A stretch of 64,000 nt of DNA from the NCBI GenBank assembly GCA_015178975.1, contig WHVD01000176.1:1-64000 (forward strand). The letters run 5' to 3'. Positions 54,864 to 64,000 of this stretch are shown one piece after another. Source of the stretch: Hysterangium stoloniferum. Lineage: Eukaryota > Basidiomycota > Agaricomycetes > Hysterangiales > Hysterangiaceae. The notes below the pieces were generated by a model that was not told where the DNA came from, did no database searches, and worked only from the letters and a program-made list of their open reading frames with translations. The position numbers and the translations under genes are program-made. The first letter of the stretch is position 1, and each line of letters starts with the position of its first letter.

Positions 54864-56372
54864 ATGGTTCCTAATGCAATCAATGATATTTTTGGCGCTA
54901 TAATATCATAACCTCGTTCCTTACCACTCCAGGTTTATTCTGAACTACCACTGAATCCAAGCACTTGAATAAAATCATCACTTTCTGACACCCTTGCGAC
55001 AGTGTTGATGAGCAAGCCATTCAGAAACAGACCCAGCTGCATCGCGCACTTCCCACATGCGCTGCATGTGCACATCAAGGAGATTATCTGTCGCGAGCTC
55101 AAGCAACGGTGAGTATTATGTGCAGCGACGAATAGCTATATACTTGACAATGATTTTCTAGACATGCTGTGGTGATCGGCGGTGTGTGTATTACCTTGAT
55201 ACACATCGCTCTGGTATTCACGCTGCTTGGCGCGATCGTTTATTTGGCACACTCTCGTCTTCAAAAACGCACGTCAAGGATGCCGATGCGGCTGATCAGG
55301 CACTGGCTGTGGATGACGGGAACGTCAAGTGCGCCGACGCGGCTGATCACGCACCCGCTGCGGATCACAGTAACCTCAAGGGTGCAGACGCGGCTGATCA
55401 CGCACCCACTGTGGATAACGGTAACATTGGGGGCATCGACGTCGCTGATCATCCACCCGCTGTGGATGGTGGTCACGTCGTGGACACCGACACGGCTGAT
55501 CACGCACCTGCTGTGGATGATGGTAACATCAAGGGCACCAATGCGGCTGATCGCCCACCCGTTGTGGATGATGGAAACCTTGGGGGCACCGACACAGATC
55601 CCGACTCTACCCCACGTATCTCGTGGGAAGACAAGGGAAAGGGAGTCGACCTTAGAGAGTATGGCCCCCTCATGCCAGATGGTTTACTGTTCACAGGATT
55701 ATTTGCCCAGCGCATTGGGCAAGGCCGTCGTTTAATTAATGCCATCTGACCTCATTTGAGCAGGACCCAATGTTGGGACATTCCATCCCCACATCGTTCC
55801 CAAGGCGAATACCACCTTCTGCCCCAAGTCACAAACTCCCGGTCATCATAGTGTGCATGTATGTAGATGATGGGAACATCAAAAGCGACGATGAACATCG
55901 GACTATACCCCACGCATCTCGTGGGAAGACAAGGTGATGGGGGTCGATCTTAGAGAGTATGGCCCCTCATGGTGGGTGGATCGCTATTGACGGGATCATT
56001 CGCCCAGCACATTGTGCAAGGTTTTTCCAACATCATTTAATTAATGTCATCAGATAATTACTGGACTTAATTTGAGCAGGACCCAACAATGAGACGTTCC
56101 ATCCCCACATCAGTCCCAAAACAAATACCACCATCCACCCCAAGTCACAAACTGTTAGTGATGATGGATCTGAGTATACGGTACTGGGTTTGTGTCGGTT
56201 ATTTTTATTTTTCATCATCTATTACTCAACTATCCTACTATTTACAGAATTTTCCTTCATGGGCAACGACAATGAAGCCACTGATCAGAAAGTGTTGGCT
56301 GGTACGAGCACGCAGACAGACCTGTCTCCAGCATTTGGTTCGTACACTTCATGTCTTTGCATGGATCTATAA
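54864..56372 (+). pseudogene. T-family membrane protein, copy T3 (best 3' half)
   Basis: The 5' part is largely deleted (MVPNAINDIFG near 54864, then a jump to DTLATVLMSKPFRNRPS near 54990). Intron 55109-55161 (GTGAGT...CTAG, 53 bp) joins ELKQ-R-HAVVIGG in phase 2. The membrane segment (ITLIHIALVFTLLGAIVYLA) is intact. A one-base loss near 55268 shifts out of the acidic repeat frame. The 3' end is duplicated: 55600-55760 recurs diverged at 55910-56060. The second version continues through an intron ending TTTGAGCAG, an exon NNETFHPHISPKTNTTIHP, an intron 56188-56247 (GTTTGT...ACAG, 60 bp) and a last exon GNDNEATDQKVLAGTSTQTD ending TAA at 56372. Function unknown. Confidence 0.6.
55281..55595 (+). 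repeat. 51-bp coding minisatellite in T3
   Basis: Six units of 17 residues (DAADHAPAVDDGNIKGT pattern), the longest of the three arrays. Variation is mostly single-base between units. Confidence 0.85.
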
Positions 56373-56399
56373 AAATTAAAAGAAAATCAGCGATACTTG

Positions 56400-56880
56400 C
56401 AGATATTCCTGTGACAGCGTTGCTCCCGGTTGTCCCATTCGTTCACCATATTGTGTCTTGCCAACTCAACCCCCGACATGCTAGCACTAGCGCTACCACC
56501 ACCACAATGGACAGTGAAGGGATCAATAATCATGGATCCGGATAAGGTAGTGACTCCTTTATCCTAATGTGGAATTGGGGGAATTAATATTTTGTGCAAA
56601 TATAGAAGTCTATGCAGAGATGTCGTATAGGGCATCTGGGGGGTTCATAATCTAGTACTCAGTACGTTACACCACTTGTTTCTCTCATACATCCTTGCCC
56701 TCACACGACGGTACTGGGCACGGTGCACTTGCCGGACGAGCTTATGAGCAGTCCGGATCCTGTGCCGAGGCCAAAGTTTTCACCTCTGACTTCCCTGAAT
56801 TCAAATATCAAGAAATACCTCGTTAATTGTGACTTATTTTAATACCACAAGAAACACAAAACTGACGACCGCGGATGCAG
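56400..56880. other. Single-copy region after T3, no clear gene
   Basis: A + frame to 56545 reads LPVVPFVHHIVSCQLNPRH then SATTTTMDSEGINNHGSG, possibly read-through of T 3' untranslated sequence. The rest shows nothing I can support and has no partner in the window. Confidence 0.3.
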
Positions 56881-56916
56881 CCCCTAACGTGACACCAAGC
56901 ACAAGGTCTCCAACCG

Positions 56917-57075
56917 ATGGCCATCCCAGACGTCCTTACCGTGATGAAGCCGAATCCGACAGGTTCGTCCGCATCAATGCCCAACCCTAAGAACCAGCAC
57001 CAGTATGAAGGACATGGTGATGGTTCGCATGTCTCAAAAACGTCCGTCCTCCGGGACGGGAACGTCTTCAGGTTG
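56917..57075 (+). CDS. Short unrecognised reading ahead of a Q fragment
   Basis: ATG at 56917, MAIPDVLTVMKPNPTGSSAS then HVSKTSVLRDGNVFRLQ, followed at 57076 by GTGAGT (possible donor). It then merges with Q-derived sequence in another frame. Single copy here. A second frame over the same bases is also open, so coding status is doubtful. Confidence 0.25.
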
Positions 57076-57084
57076 CAGGTGAGT

Positions 57085-57470
57085 CCCGTCGGCGAGAGGA
57101 TAGCCCAATCTGTGATCTCCACGACTTCCTGGACCTTTCGGAGAGGATTGCCTATATGCCTGGGGAGGAGAGGGGGTTGAATGATTTGATGGACGAAGTT
57201 CGTTCACTCCTATGTCTGCTTGCGACTCCATTTATCGGGGTCTCAACAAGTTCAAACACAAACTACATATCCGTCTTGAAGAAGCATGGACGGGGGTGTG
57301 ACTAGACTGTTCCATACAACCAACGTATTTACTCATTACCTAAAAGATGTTCAACCTAGCTCAAGATTCTTCGAAGAGCAACACAAAGTATGATATCCCA
57401 AGGATGGCCTCCTCAGTCCTCCAAGTTCTCAAACGATGATTTAAGACAGAGATTGCTGCTCCTATAACTT
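57085..57470 (+). pseudogene. Q family fragment, exon 5 and 3' flank, on + strand
   Basis: Contains residues SLLCLLATPFIGVSTSS and VLKKHGRGCD followed by TAG, then the 'attcttcgaagagcaacac' flank. Besides S2 it is the only Q piece on the + strand. It is diverged from all - strand copies (SERIAYMPGEERGLNDLMDE in place of VVYIPGEEIFVTDLMDEV), so it is probably older or from another subfamily. Confidence 0.55.
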
Positions 57471-57960
57471 CAAGAATTGTAAAAATTATTATATAACGAT
57501 CTATGACTGAAACAAAATGATTACATACCCAAAAAGGTCTGTATGGAGAACTAGCCTGCTATGTGGAGAAAGTTGAAGGTGGGGCTAGGTAGAAGTGTCA
57601 GAAAAATCCGAAAATCCTGATCAGGCCAACAGGGATCAGGTACCCGATCGCTGTTCAAACATTCAAGTCTTGAGCCAGCCGACTGATCGTGTCTGGTGCA
57701 CCCAGGCATCAGGCTGATGGCACTCTGCATGCAATCCCGCAGTAAGAAATCTCCCACCCAGGGTCACACAACATGCTCAAGCCTGTTCAGATGGTTGTCA
57801 GCCAAGATCTGTGCAGACGCTGGCACCTGGAGCCCACGGCAAGCAGTGTGGGGCAGCCTGCAGTTCCCTGCAGAAAAAGCAGTCACAAAACCGTAGGATT
57901 TGCATGTTTGTTGACGGGTTGAATGCATTCTATTGAAACTGACTAGCATTTTTTCTTTAA
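57471..57960 (+). repeat. Q 3' flank and D fragment, + orientation
   Basis: 'gaaaatcctgatcaggcc' to 'ccaggcatcaggctga' matches, reversed, the Q 3' flank at 9020-9180. 57780-57960 matches 38930-39010 and 22265-22390 in reverse. No gene. Confidence 0.45.
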
Positions 57961-57974
57961 TTCTGTAGTTACCC

Positions 57975-58420
57975 AGAGGCTTGGAGCACCAATCAAATGG
58001 TGGAGGATCACCAGGAGGGCTGAAACAGCCGAAATACATGGCTCAAGTGTGGAGACTGTATAATGACGAGAAACATGTATTGGTGTTTATATCTGGGAAG
58101 CCGAGTAAATTCCTTCATAGGGTTTATGGCATCGGTAGTACATTGACTTGGTATACATTAAGCCTGTGACATGACATCAGGTGGGGCTAAAGATTGGCGG
58201 ATGTTGCATGCAATCAAATGGTATGGTGGGAGGGCGATCCCAGCGGAAGCCCTTCGTTAGGAGATATATTAACTGGTACATTAAAAAATATTATTCCTAG
58301 TCAAACATGCGCTTGATGATTATTGGGTAGCTTCAATCCATCAGCGGATTTGGTGGGTATATGCGCTTTGTATATTAATTGCGTGAATTATTCATAACAA
58401 GGTGGTCAAAGACACGGCCT
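57975..58420 (+). repeat. X module, third copy
   Basis: The + reading is continuous over 63 codons: SPGGLKQPKYMAQV then DEKHVLVFISGKPSKF then GIGSTLTWYTLSL. Matches S1 2300-2670 and S2 53960-54310. It ends near the 'ttcataacaaggtgg' boundary also seen at 2690. Confidence 0.6.
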
Positions 58421-58696
58421 TGGGAGGTTTTACCAGTGTTATTTATCGATATCGAGACGAGATAGGCAAGTGTGTATGAGAATGCAAAAGGGAAAGGTAG
58501 GCTGTTAGTGACAGGTGCTGTTTCTGTAGTAACACTGCCTACGTTTGTATTGCTGTGCACGCAATTTCAGGTTCTGGAGATTGTGAAATGAACGACAATG
58601 ACCCCCGTATTAGCCTGGAGGGGCCATAAAACAATAAATGGGCTTATTTTGGGGTCTGAACTAGTATTCTGTTAACCAAATAATTTTGAGACGACA
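58420..58696. other. Spacer; part matches Q exon 5 (58550-58690)
   Basis: 58420-58550 has no partner seen. 58555-58690 ('cacgcaatttcaggttctggag' to 'cgacaggaac') matches Q exon 5 and intron 4 sequence, as also at 4145-4250 in S1, where it precedes V. Confidence 0.4.
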
Positions 58697-58985
58697 GGAA
58701 CAATGTTGTTGTGACAAAAACCGGCAATGCTCATACCCCAAAACGCAGGAACACTGCCAGATCGTATATCGGACTAGATCACCCGCTTATATTTTCCCTT
58801 TCATCGTACAAGCACATTTTTCACCCACACCCATATATATGTATGTGATGGTATGAAGTGCAACCTTAGTCGTTTCCCTACAGCCCCGCTGCGCAGCGGC
58901 TGAGTCTTGGGCATCCGCTGCCTCTCTTCTATTCTAGCTCAGTCCACTTTTGTCAGTTGTGCCATCTTTCATGGTCCGGTAAATA
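58697..58985 (+). promoter_or_regulatory. V leader, copy 4
   Basis: As in the other V copies. The perfect palindrome CCGCTGCGCAGCGG is at 58886-58899, preceded by 'catatatatgtatg'. Function inferred from position only. Confidence 0.4.
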
Positions 58986-60032
58986 AAATGAGGAGAGGAA
59001 GTGAAGCATTAGCCAACCCAATCAAAGCCGAACCATGAAGTATCCATCGACCTGACACAACAACTTGGGAGCTCCCAAATCAAGCTTGGCCTCTTCCACT
59101 TTTATTTCATTTCCTTTCCATCCACATTCAATTCCCACTCTCTTCTCACGCTCGTCGCATTGTAGATAGGCTCCATCTTGGACAATGTCCTCCTACTCTC
59201 CCAACCTCCCAACCTCCTCAAACCCAAACCCAAACCTGTCCCTTCAAAGTCCGCGACGATGTCTATTTCCACAAACCTCGTCGAGAAATCACTGACCCGG
59301 TTTTGCTTGCGAGCTAACTTATATGTCGAGGCATTACAACAGACTGCATCGGTGGTAACGGCATACTTGGTGGGCGTATCAACAACAGCTTCAAATCTCG
59401 CTGGGACTGATTGCTTTAGCGTTTGAGGACAGGGTGCAGGAGCCTGTTGACGAGGCTTATGATCCCCGTCAGTGGAAGTGATGAACGAGAGAGCTTCTGG
59501 TTGTCGACAACCATGGACAGTTGCAGCAACTGTGATGCTTCCTCTAAATATTCAAAGTAAATGGCATACCCATACCCTCTTGTCTTGTTGCATCTGTTGC
59601 ATCTCTTTCTTAGTCTCCTTCTCTAGACCTTGCATGGGTTTCGACAAGACACAGTGGGCAAACGAAAGAGCCTCTGGGACTTTGTCAACTATGAGCAGGG
59701 GCTGTAACTGCGACGGGACTGTTGGGAATTTTGTTGTTCGGCCGTCATAGTGCAGTGTTTGGCAAGGCTTAGAGTTTGGGCATGGCCTCGAACTCGTCAA
59801 CATACCTTACTTGAAGGCGACGCGCAAGAACACTTGCCCATACTGCGTGACCCTGGTGGCAGGCTGTGTGACCCCTTGCTGTGGAATTCTATGCAAAGCC
59901 ATCAGCCTGATGCCTGGATGTCTCAGACACGATCAGCCGACTGGCTCAGGACTTAGGCAGTGGGGATCAGGAAAGCTGGCACCTATTCAGGCCGACATGG
60001 CTGATAATGATATTCGGTTTCTTTTGATACTT
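58986..60032. repeat. W/D module, copy 11 (longest open W reading)
   Basis: The + frame from about 59178 is open for 82 codons: DNVLLLSQPPNLLKPKPKP, SATMSISTNLVEKSLTRFCL, YVEALQQTASVVTAYLVG, ending SV*. The next + frame (59472-59750) is also open, as is a - strand frame (59803-59552) with KETKKEMQQMQQDKRVWVC. Coding strand of the D half is unresolved. Confidence 0.5.
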
Positions 60033-60360
60033 TTACCAAACCGTGCCTCCAATTTCTCCCCATACTAGCACGTCTCCCCATGCAAACATTATGAATATGG
60101 ATTTAACCTGAAGTAATAGATCCTTATAATCCTTTATGAATTTAAAGAGTTTATTCCCCAACGGACCGGTTGATTGTCTAAGCGTGCTTAGAGGTATCCG
60201 CCAAGGTGTGATATAGGAATATCGAGGTGACAGCATAGCAGTCACCAAGAAGTTGCGGGGAACCATTTAACCTGGTGAATCCTCAATAAACACCATGAGA
60301 TCGATTACATGTGCCAGCACTACTAAGACTCTGCCGATATCTGCTTCTTTGTCCTTCTAA
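60033..60360 (-). pseudogene. Q family, copy Q11 (short subtype, 3' end)
   Basis: Open reading RNFLVTAMLSPRYSY then GPLGNKLFKFIKDYKDLLLQ then WGEIGGTVW and stop at 60033. It begins in exon 3 near 60350 and is truncated there. Same short-subtype structure as 5.7, 15.2 and 51.5 kb. Confidence 0.55.
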
Positions 60361-60379
60361 GAAGTCAATGTTAGTTGGT

Positions 60380-60900
60380 CACTGCCATGCATGCAATTTC
60401 AGGTTCTGGAGACTGTGAAATTAACGATGATGACCCCCTTATTAGCATGAAGGTGCAATCAAACAATGAAGTGGTCGGTTTTGGGTTCTGAATTAGCATT
60501 CTGATGCCGAATAATTTTGAGACTCCAGGTCTGCGAGGGTGTAACTATGGACTCACTGCAGCATTTTAACCCCAATGGAAAATATGATATTAATCCGATC
60601 AATGTTTTCTGCCAGCAATGTGACATCCTTAAATAATTCCTCGAGTCCATTTATAATGCATTTATAAGTGGTGTAGCGAGAAGAGTCAGCACATGCAAAT
60701 GAATCGATGTTGGTCTGTAAAACGTCAAGTGCGATATTCAATAGAGTTCCATAAATGCTGCGGAACCAAGGATCCTGTGTGAAACAGCAGGAGAATATCG
60801 ATATTTGCTGGCGAATCAATTCCATGTGTCCAGGTTGGTTTCGATTGCATCTGCATATTTCTCATTTAGGTCATTCTCTAAAAACAGCAACCGTAAAACC
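60380..60900 (-). pseudogene. Q family fragment, exons 4 and 5 start
   Basis: Exon 4 (60825-60553) is open: SIYGTLLNIALDVLQTNIDS, LLAENIDRINIIFSIGVKML. Intron 4 and the first part of exon 5 follow (to 60380). Intron 3 is at about 60850-60895 but its donor GTAAGT is now 'GTCATAGG'-like. Joined to the unrelated right-end region at 60900. Confidence 0.6.
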
Positions 60901-60904
60901 TATG

Positions 60905-61284
60905 ACCAGTGGTAATAGGGTTTATACACGGTCATAAACTCAGGTAGACAGAGCAACAAGCCAAGTCCAGAAGTGGAAGGAGGTCTATCAATGATCGTAC
61001 AAAGCATTGGAGCATTTCCAAGGGAACACACAAATTCCAGAGACTAACACCACGAACCTCATTATTATGCTGTCAGAATGGATGGATGACCATCAGACAT
61101 GTGGAAAAAGAGGCAAGATGGCCGAGGCTAAAGAAGCAAGTTGTAGGAAGGGAAAATGGGAATTGGCTTGGTTTTGGAAGTTGGAGGTCACATTTAATGA
61201 TGAAAGTGAGATTGGGGGGCTGTGGATAGGTGGACAATAGAAGGTGAGAATTGTTGAACCATAAACTGCATTTTTATAACAGAC
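60905..61284. other. Start of a different sequence domain, no gene called
   Basis: A + frame of 77 codons (61007-61240: LIIMLSEWMDDHQTCGKRGK...) is open but not recognised. Composition changes to A/G-rich here. It may belong to the KDZ-like remnant that follows. Confidence 0.3.
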
Positions 61285-61570
61285 ACCTAGTTATTCGTAT
61301 TGAGTGGTTGCATGCAAAGGGTAGCCATGTCAGATGGGATGAGGAGGTACATGTTACTTGGTGCTGAAGGAGAACAGATTGGAAAAACATTCAGATACCT
61401 GGAAAACATTTGGAAAGGATGACAAGGATTAGAATAATGGAATAACAATGTCACTTGTGGGCAGCAGCCTTTGCTCACCGTCAGATGCTCCTTTTTAGGA
61501 ATCTGGCAGAAATTGCAGAGGGGCATTATGAGGAATTGAGAAAAGAGCCTTATCCAGATAATAGTTTCTA
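61285..61570 (+). pseudogene. KDZ-type transposase C-terminal remnant
   Basis: Reading with frameshifts: RIEWLHAKGSHVRWDEEV, then (another frame) GKTFRYLENIW, then HLWAAAFAHRQMLLFRNLAE and EIAEGHYEELRKEPYPD before TAA. The W-x-EEV block followed by a short helix and an AYA-x-RQ-like box resembles the C-terminal part of fungal KDZ transposases. Everything upstream, including the catalytic core, is absent. Assignment is from memory of the family. Confidence 0.5.
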
Positions 61571-61982
61571 ATTTGTGTTAATTTAATTAGTACCTCGTGC
61601 AGACATTTTTCATTCATACATATGTAGGCATCATGAGCCCAATAGCTCAGACATCGACTGATGCAGGCGATGTTGCCAGAGGTGCTATGCCATGGTATAG
61701 ATCACCTGGAGGCTAGAATTGTCAAATTGGAGCTGTGATTCCCTGCAAAGCTTCCCCCCCCCCAGGTTCTCTATATAAAAAATGGATAGGTGATCTACAT
61801 CCTTCTTCACTTGGAATTGGGTGGATGAGGTAGTCCAGTTGTGGAAGAGATCCAAACACTTGAGATGCCCCACTCACCGAAAATAGTGTACAAACTACCA
61901 GCTATTATACCATTTACAATAAGCCTATCAGCAAAACTTGGAAGCAATCCTTGAATCATTCATGTATGAAATGCATAACTGT

Positions 61983-62202
61983 TGTAAGGGAGTGACACTC
62001 CCTACACTGCGATTTGGTAATATTTGATCCCATTGTTTACCATTTCCCATTGTTCCACCCCTTGTTCTGACTCCTATTGTTCTCATTCCATTATTCTCCA
62101 CTTGTATATATTCTGTACATGTGGATTATAATATAGTAGTGGTTTCTTCCCCATCACTCATTCTAGTGTCTGTCTGCACCTGCAGCAGATACTAGTCTTA
62201 CA
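61983..62202. mobile_element. LTR-like block TGTAAG...CTTACA (220 bp)
   Basis: Begins TGTAAGGGAGTGACACTCCC (which contains a 7-bp-arm hairpin) and ends GTCTTACA, giving a 6-bp inverted end of the TG...CA type. AT-rich 'tataatatag' lies near 62128. Immediate flanks do not show a matching 5-bp duplication (ACTGT against ATGTG). It may be one LTR of a longer element or a decayed solo LTR. Confidence 0.4.
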
Positions 62203-62520
62203 ATGTGCTGTTCTGCAAGTAAACAAATAGGGGAACTGGCAAGTTTGCTTTGTGAAATGCCACAGACTATTTTCCATCATGAAAATGACTCATATCATTC
62301 TGGGCATCAATATCCAATTTCATCATCACTGTAGTGCAACATTCACATAGCCACTACTGCACTAAGTTCTGTCATCTCTATTCTCAGACCTGCTGTCTAC
62401 CATGAACATACTGTCTTGCAAATGGAATTTATTGATAGTGTCTGTCTGCACTGATATCCAGTTACACTATAAGCTTAAATGCTCCAGATTATACTGTATA
62501 TGCCTATCTTACAAATATTA
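62203..62520. other. Spacer, nothing recognised
   Basis: No open frame of note. 'gtgtctgtctgcac' at about 62439 repeats a piece of the LTR-like block. Possibly internal retroelement sequence. Confidence 0.3.
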
Positions 62521-62527
62521 AGATTTC

Positions 62528-62700
62528 ACATTGTGGTTCATCCTATGTAATACTGATATTTTGCTCTACTGGTCATCCTATGGGATCCTGAGACTTTGCT
62601 CTCTTGGTCATCTTATAAGATCTCAATATTTAACTCTGTAGGTCATCCCATGGAATCTCAGGGTCTCTCCCTGTGGCTCATACCATAAACTCAATATTTA
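62528..62700. repeat. Tandem repeat, about 36-bp period, about 5 units
   Basis: Units start 'ggtcatcctatg' and contain 'atctcaatattt' or 'ttgctct'; starts are near 62534, 62570, 62605, 62641 and 62676. A degenerate continuation appears at 63483-63640 with the same 'aatctcaagattt'-type core. Confidence 0.7.
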
Positions 62701-62799
62701 AAAATGTTTTACTGAACCTATATACTGGAATTTCCATCAGTTAATGCACAAAATCTTAAGATGAGATAGTATATGGTCCACTGATACATTGACACCAAT

Positions 62800-63425
62800 G
62801 TGTGAACACCCCAACAATCTGCATATTATGTATTGTGTATATACCTACAGATCTCAGGAATCATTGCTGTGTGAGCACCCCTATAATCTGTATATCAGGG
62901 ACTGTGTATCCATCCTAGGAATCTCAGAAATGACCTCTGTGTCAGAAACTCTGTAACGTGCATACCATGTTTCCTGTGGCTCCCCTAGGATTCTCAGGAC
63001 TCACTGCTGTGTGAGCAGTCCTATAATGTGCATATCATGGACTGTGTATCTACCTAAAGAGCTCATGAATCACCTCTGTGTGAGCCATTTTGTATTATGT
63101 ATATAAAGTGCTGTGTGAGGACCCTAGGAATCTTAAGAATTAATACTGTGTGATCATCCCTATAATTATATTTAAGTGTTTATCTGAGAATCTCAGGAAC
63201 CACTGTTTCACACGTACCCTATAATCTGCATATCATAGACTGTGTGTCTCACCTATGAATCACAGGAATCATCCCCTGTGAATATGCCTAGACTCTATGT
63301 ACTGTGTATCTATCCTAATAATCTCATTAATTACTGCTGTATGAGAACTCCTATAATCTGGATACCATGCCTTGTGTGCTTTCTCTAAGAACCTCAGCAA
63401 TGTGCACTGTGGGAACATCCCTTTA
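62800..63425. repeat. Tandem repeat, about 67-bp period, about 9 units
   Basis: Each unit has 'ctgtgtgagca', 'cctataatctgcatat', 'gactgtgtatc' and 'ctcaggaatca'. Starts are near 62868, 62936, 63008, 63076, 63145, 63208, 63276, 63337 and 63404. Units are diverged by substitutions and small indels, so the array is old. Non-coding. Confidence 0.75.
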
Positions 63426-63639
63426 TACTAACCCATTTCCATCAGTTTAATGCACAGAATCCTACATAAGATCACATGTAGTACATGGCCCATAGGCTGT
63501 ATAGGTCAATCTTACAAATCTCAGGATTTTCCTTTGTATTATATTCTTAAGAATCTCGAGATTATGCTATATGTATGTATCAAGTTTATAAATCTCAAGG
63601 TTTCACCCTGTGGATCATCCTCAAGAATCTGAAGATTTT

Positions 63640-64000
63640 AATCTGGGTGACGACGCTGCGATTGACTATGAATTGGAAACAATTGAAGAAATCATCAATA
63701 AATTGTGACAAATTGAAATAAGAAAAGCGGTTAGCCCATGCTCTCAGAAGGTTCAGCATTTGCTGCAAGGAGAGGCAGGTACACATTCAGGTCCCCACAA
63801 CGTGCATGCGATGTTGTACGAGGAATGGGAAATAAATGGCTAAAAGCTGTATATGATTTTATGTCAAGGAACTCAATTGAACGTGTTCGGATTATGACAA
63901 TGTAGTATTTTTCAAGTTGTAGGAAGATGGAATTTGTGCTGTAATAGGTCTCTGGGTCGACGATGCCACATCAGTGGAAGATAAAGATCAACTTCTACTA
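63640..64000 (+). mobile_element. Ty1/copia remnant C5, + strand, cut by the window edge
   Basis: Gag piece (DYELETIEEIINKL, near 63665) joins through 'caggtccccacaa' to RT: SDYDN near 63890 and, at the end, LWVDDATSVEDKDQLLL with an intact VDD box. The gag-RT junction is the same as in C3 and C4. The only copia remnant on the + strand; it continues past 64000. Confidence 0.78.

Larger units (their letters stand above)
50432..55903. repeat. Segmental duplication S2, inverted partner of 1-6825
   Basis: Order in + direction: Q (50.6-51.7), W/D (51.7-52.76, reversed), V (reversed), X pieces (53.1-54.3), P fragment (reversed) and T (+). It differs from S1 by a 164-bp retroposon (53311-53474), loss of most of the T 5' half, and a rearranged X region in which the inner half has the left-arm rather than the right-arm version. 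Confidence 0.85.

Noticed and set aside
61635-61660. 'aatagctcagacat' as a tRNA A-box
   Set aside because: No B-box or T-loop follows within tRNA distance.

Overview
The window looks like repeat-rich, gene-poor DNA from a filamentous fungus. The introns that can be read are short (41-61 bp) with GT...AG ends. The retroelement remnants are Ty1/copia-type, and one transposase remnant resembles the KDZ class of fungal transposons. Basidiomycete is my best guess; nothing here fixes a species. I see no rRNA, CRISPR array or bacterial operon. No long gene is intact: nearly all coding-like sequence is a decayed copy of a few families, so most calls are pseudogenes or repeats. Family names (T, P, Q, W/D, V, X, E, Z, N) are mine, and all relationships were read by eye.

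Main structure: about 10 units carry two unrecognised gene families pointing at each other, P on the + strand and Q on the - strand. Q is a multi-exon gene. The same introns recur in copies near 5.7-6.6, 9.2-11.3, 15.2-16.2, 18.2-19.0, 22.3-23.9, 26.5-26.9, 29.9-32.0, 39.4-41.5, 44.6-46.3 and 48.4-50.4 kb, all on the - strand, so Q spread by DNA duplication. A short subfamily (shared exon-3 deletion, V leader upstream) and a long subfamily (P upstream) can be separated. Between Q copies lie decayed copia elements, mostly in the same orientation, giving a head-to-tail array of Q plus copia.

A large inverted duplication is superimposed: 1-6825 corresponds to 50432-55903 in reverse. Each copy has a membrane-protein pseudogene (T) with a 51-bp coding minisatellite, an X module, a P fragment, a V leader and a short-type Q. 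A third T copy lies at 12.6-13.6 kb.

Younger insertions can be dated because empty sites survive in sister copies. They include a solo LTR nested in a solo LTR of the same family (32476-34111, inner 32807-33622), an opposite-orientation copy (35602-36350), solo LTRs at 12966-13210 and 41536-41769, a 315-bp element with 44-bp palindromic ends (37097-37411), a 164-bp poly(A) retroposon (53311-53474), and insertions at 14572-14860, 27076-27343 and 34166-34479. Most have target-site duplications of 5-9 bp that can be read exactly.

The right end (60.9-64 kb) differs: a KDZ-like remnant, an LTR-like block, two tandem-repeat arrays (about 36 and 67 bp), and a copia fragment running off the window on the + strand.
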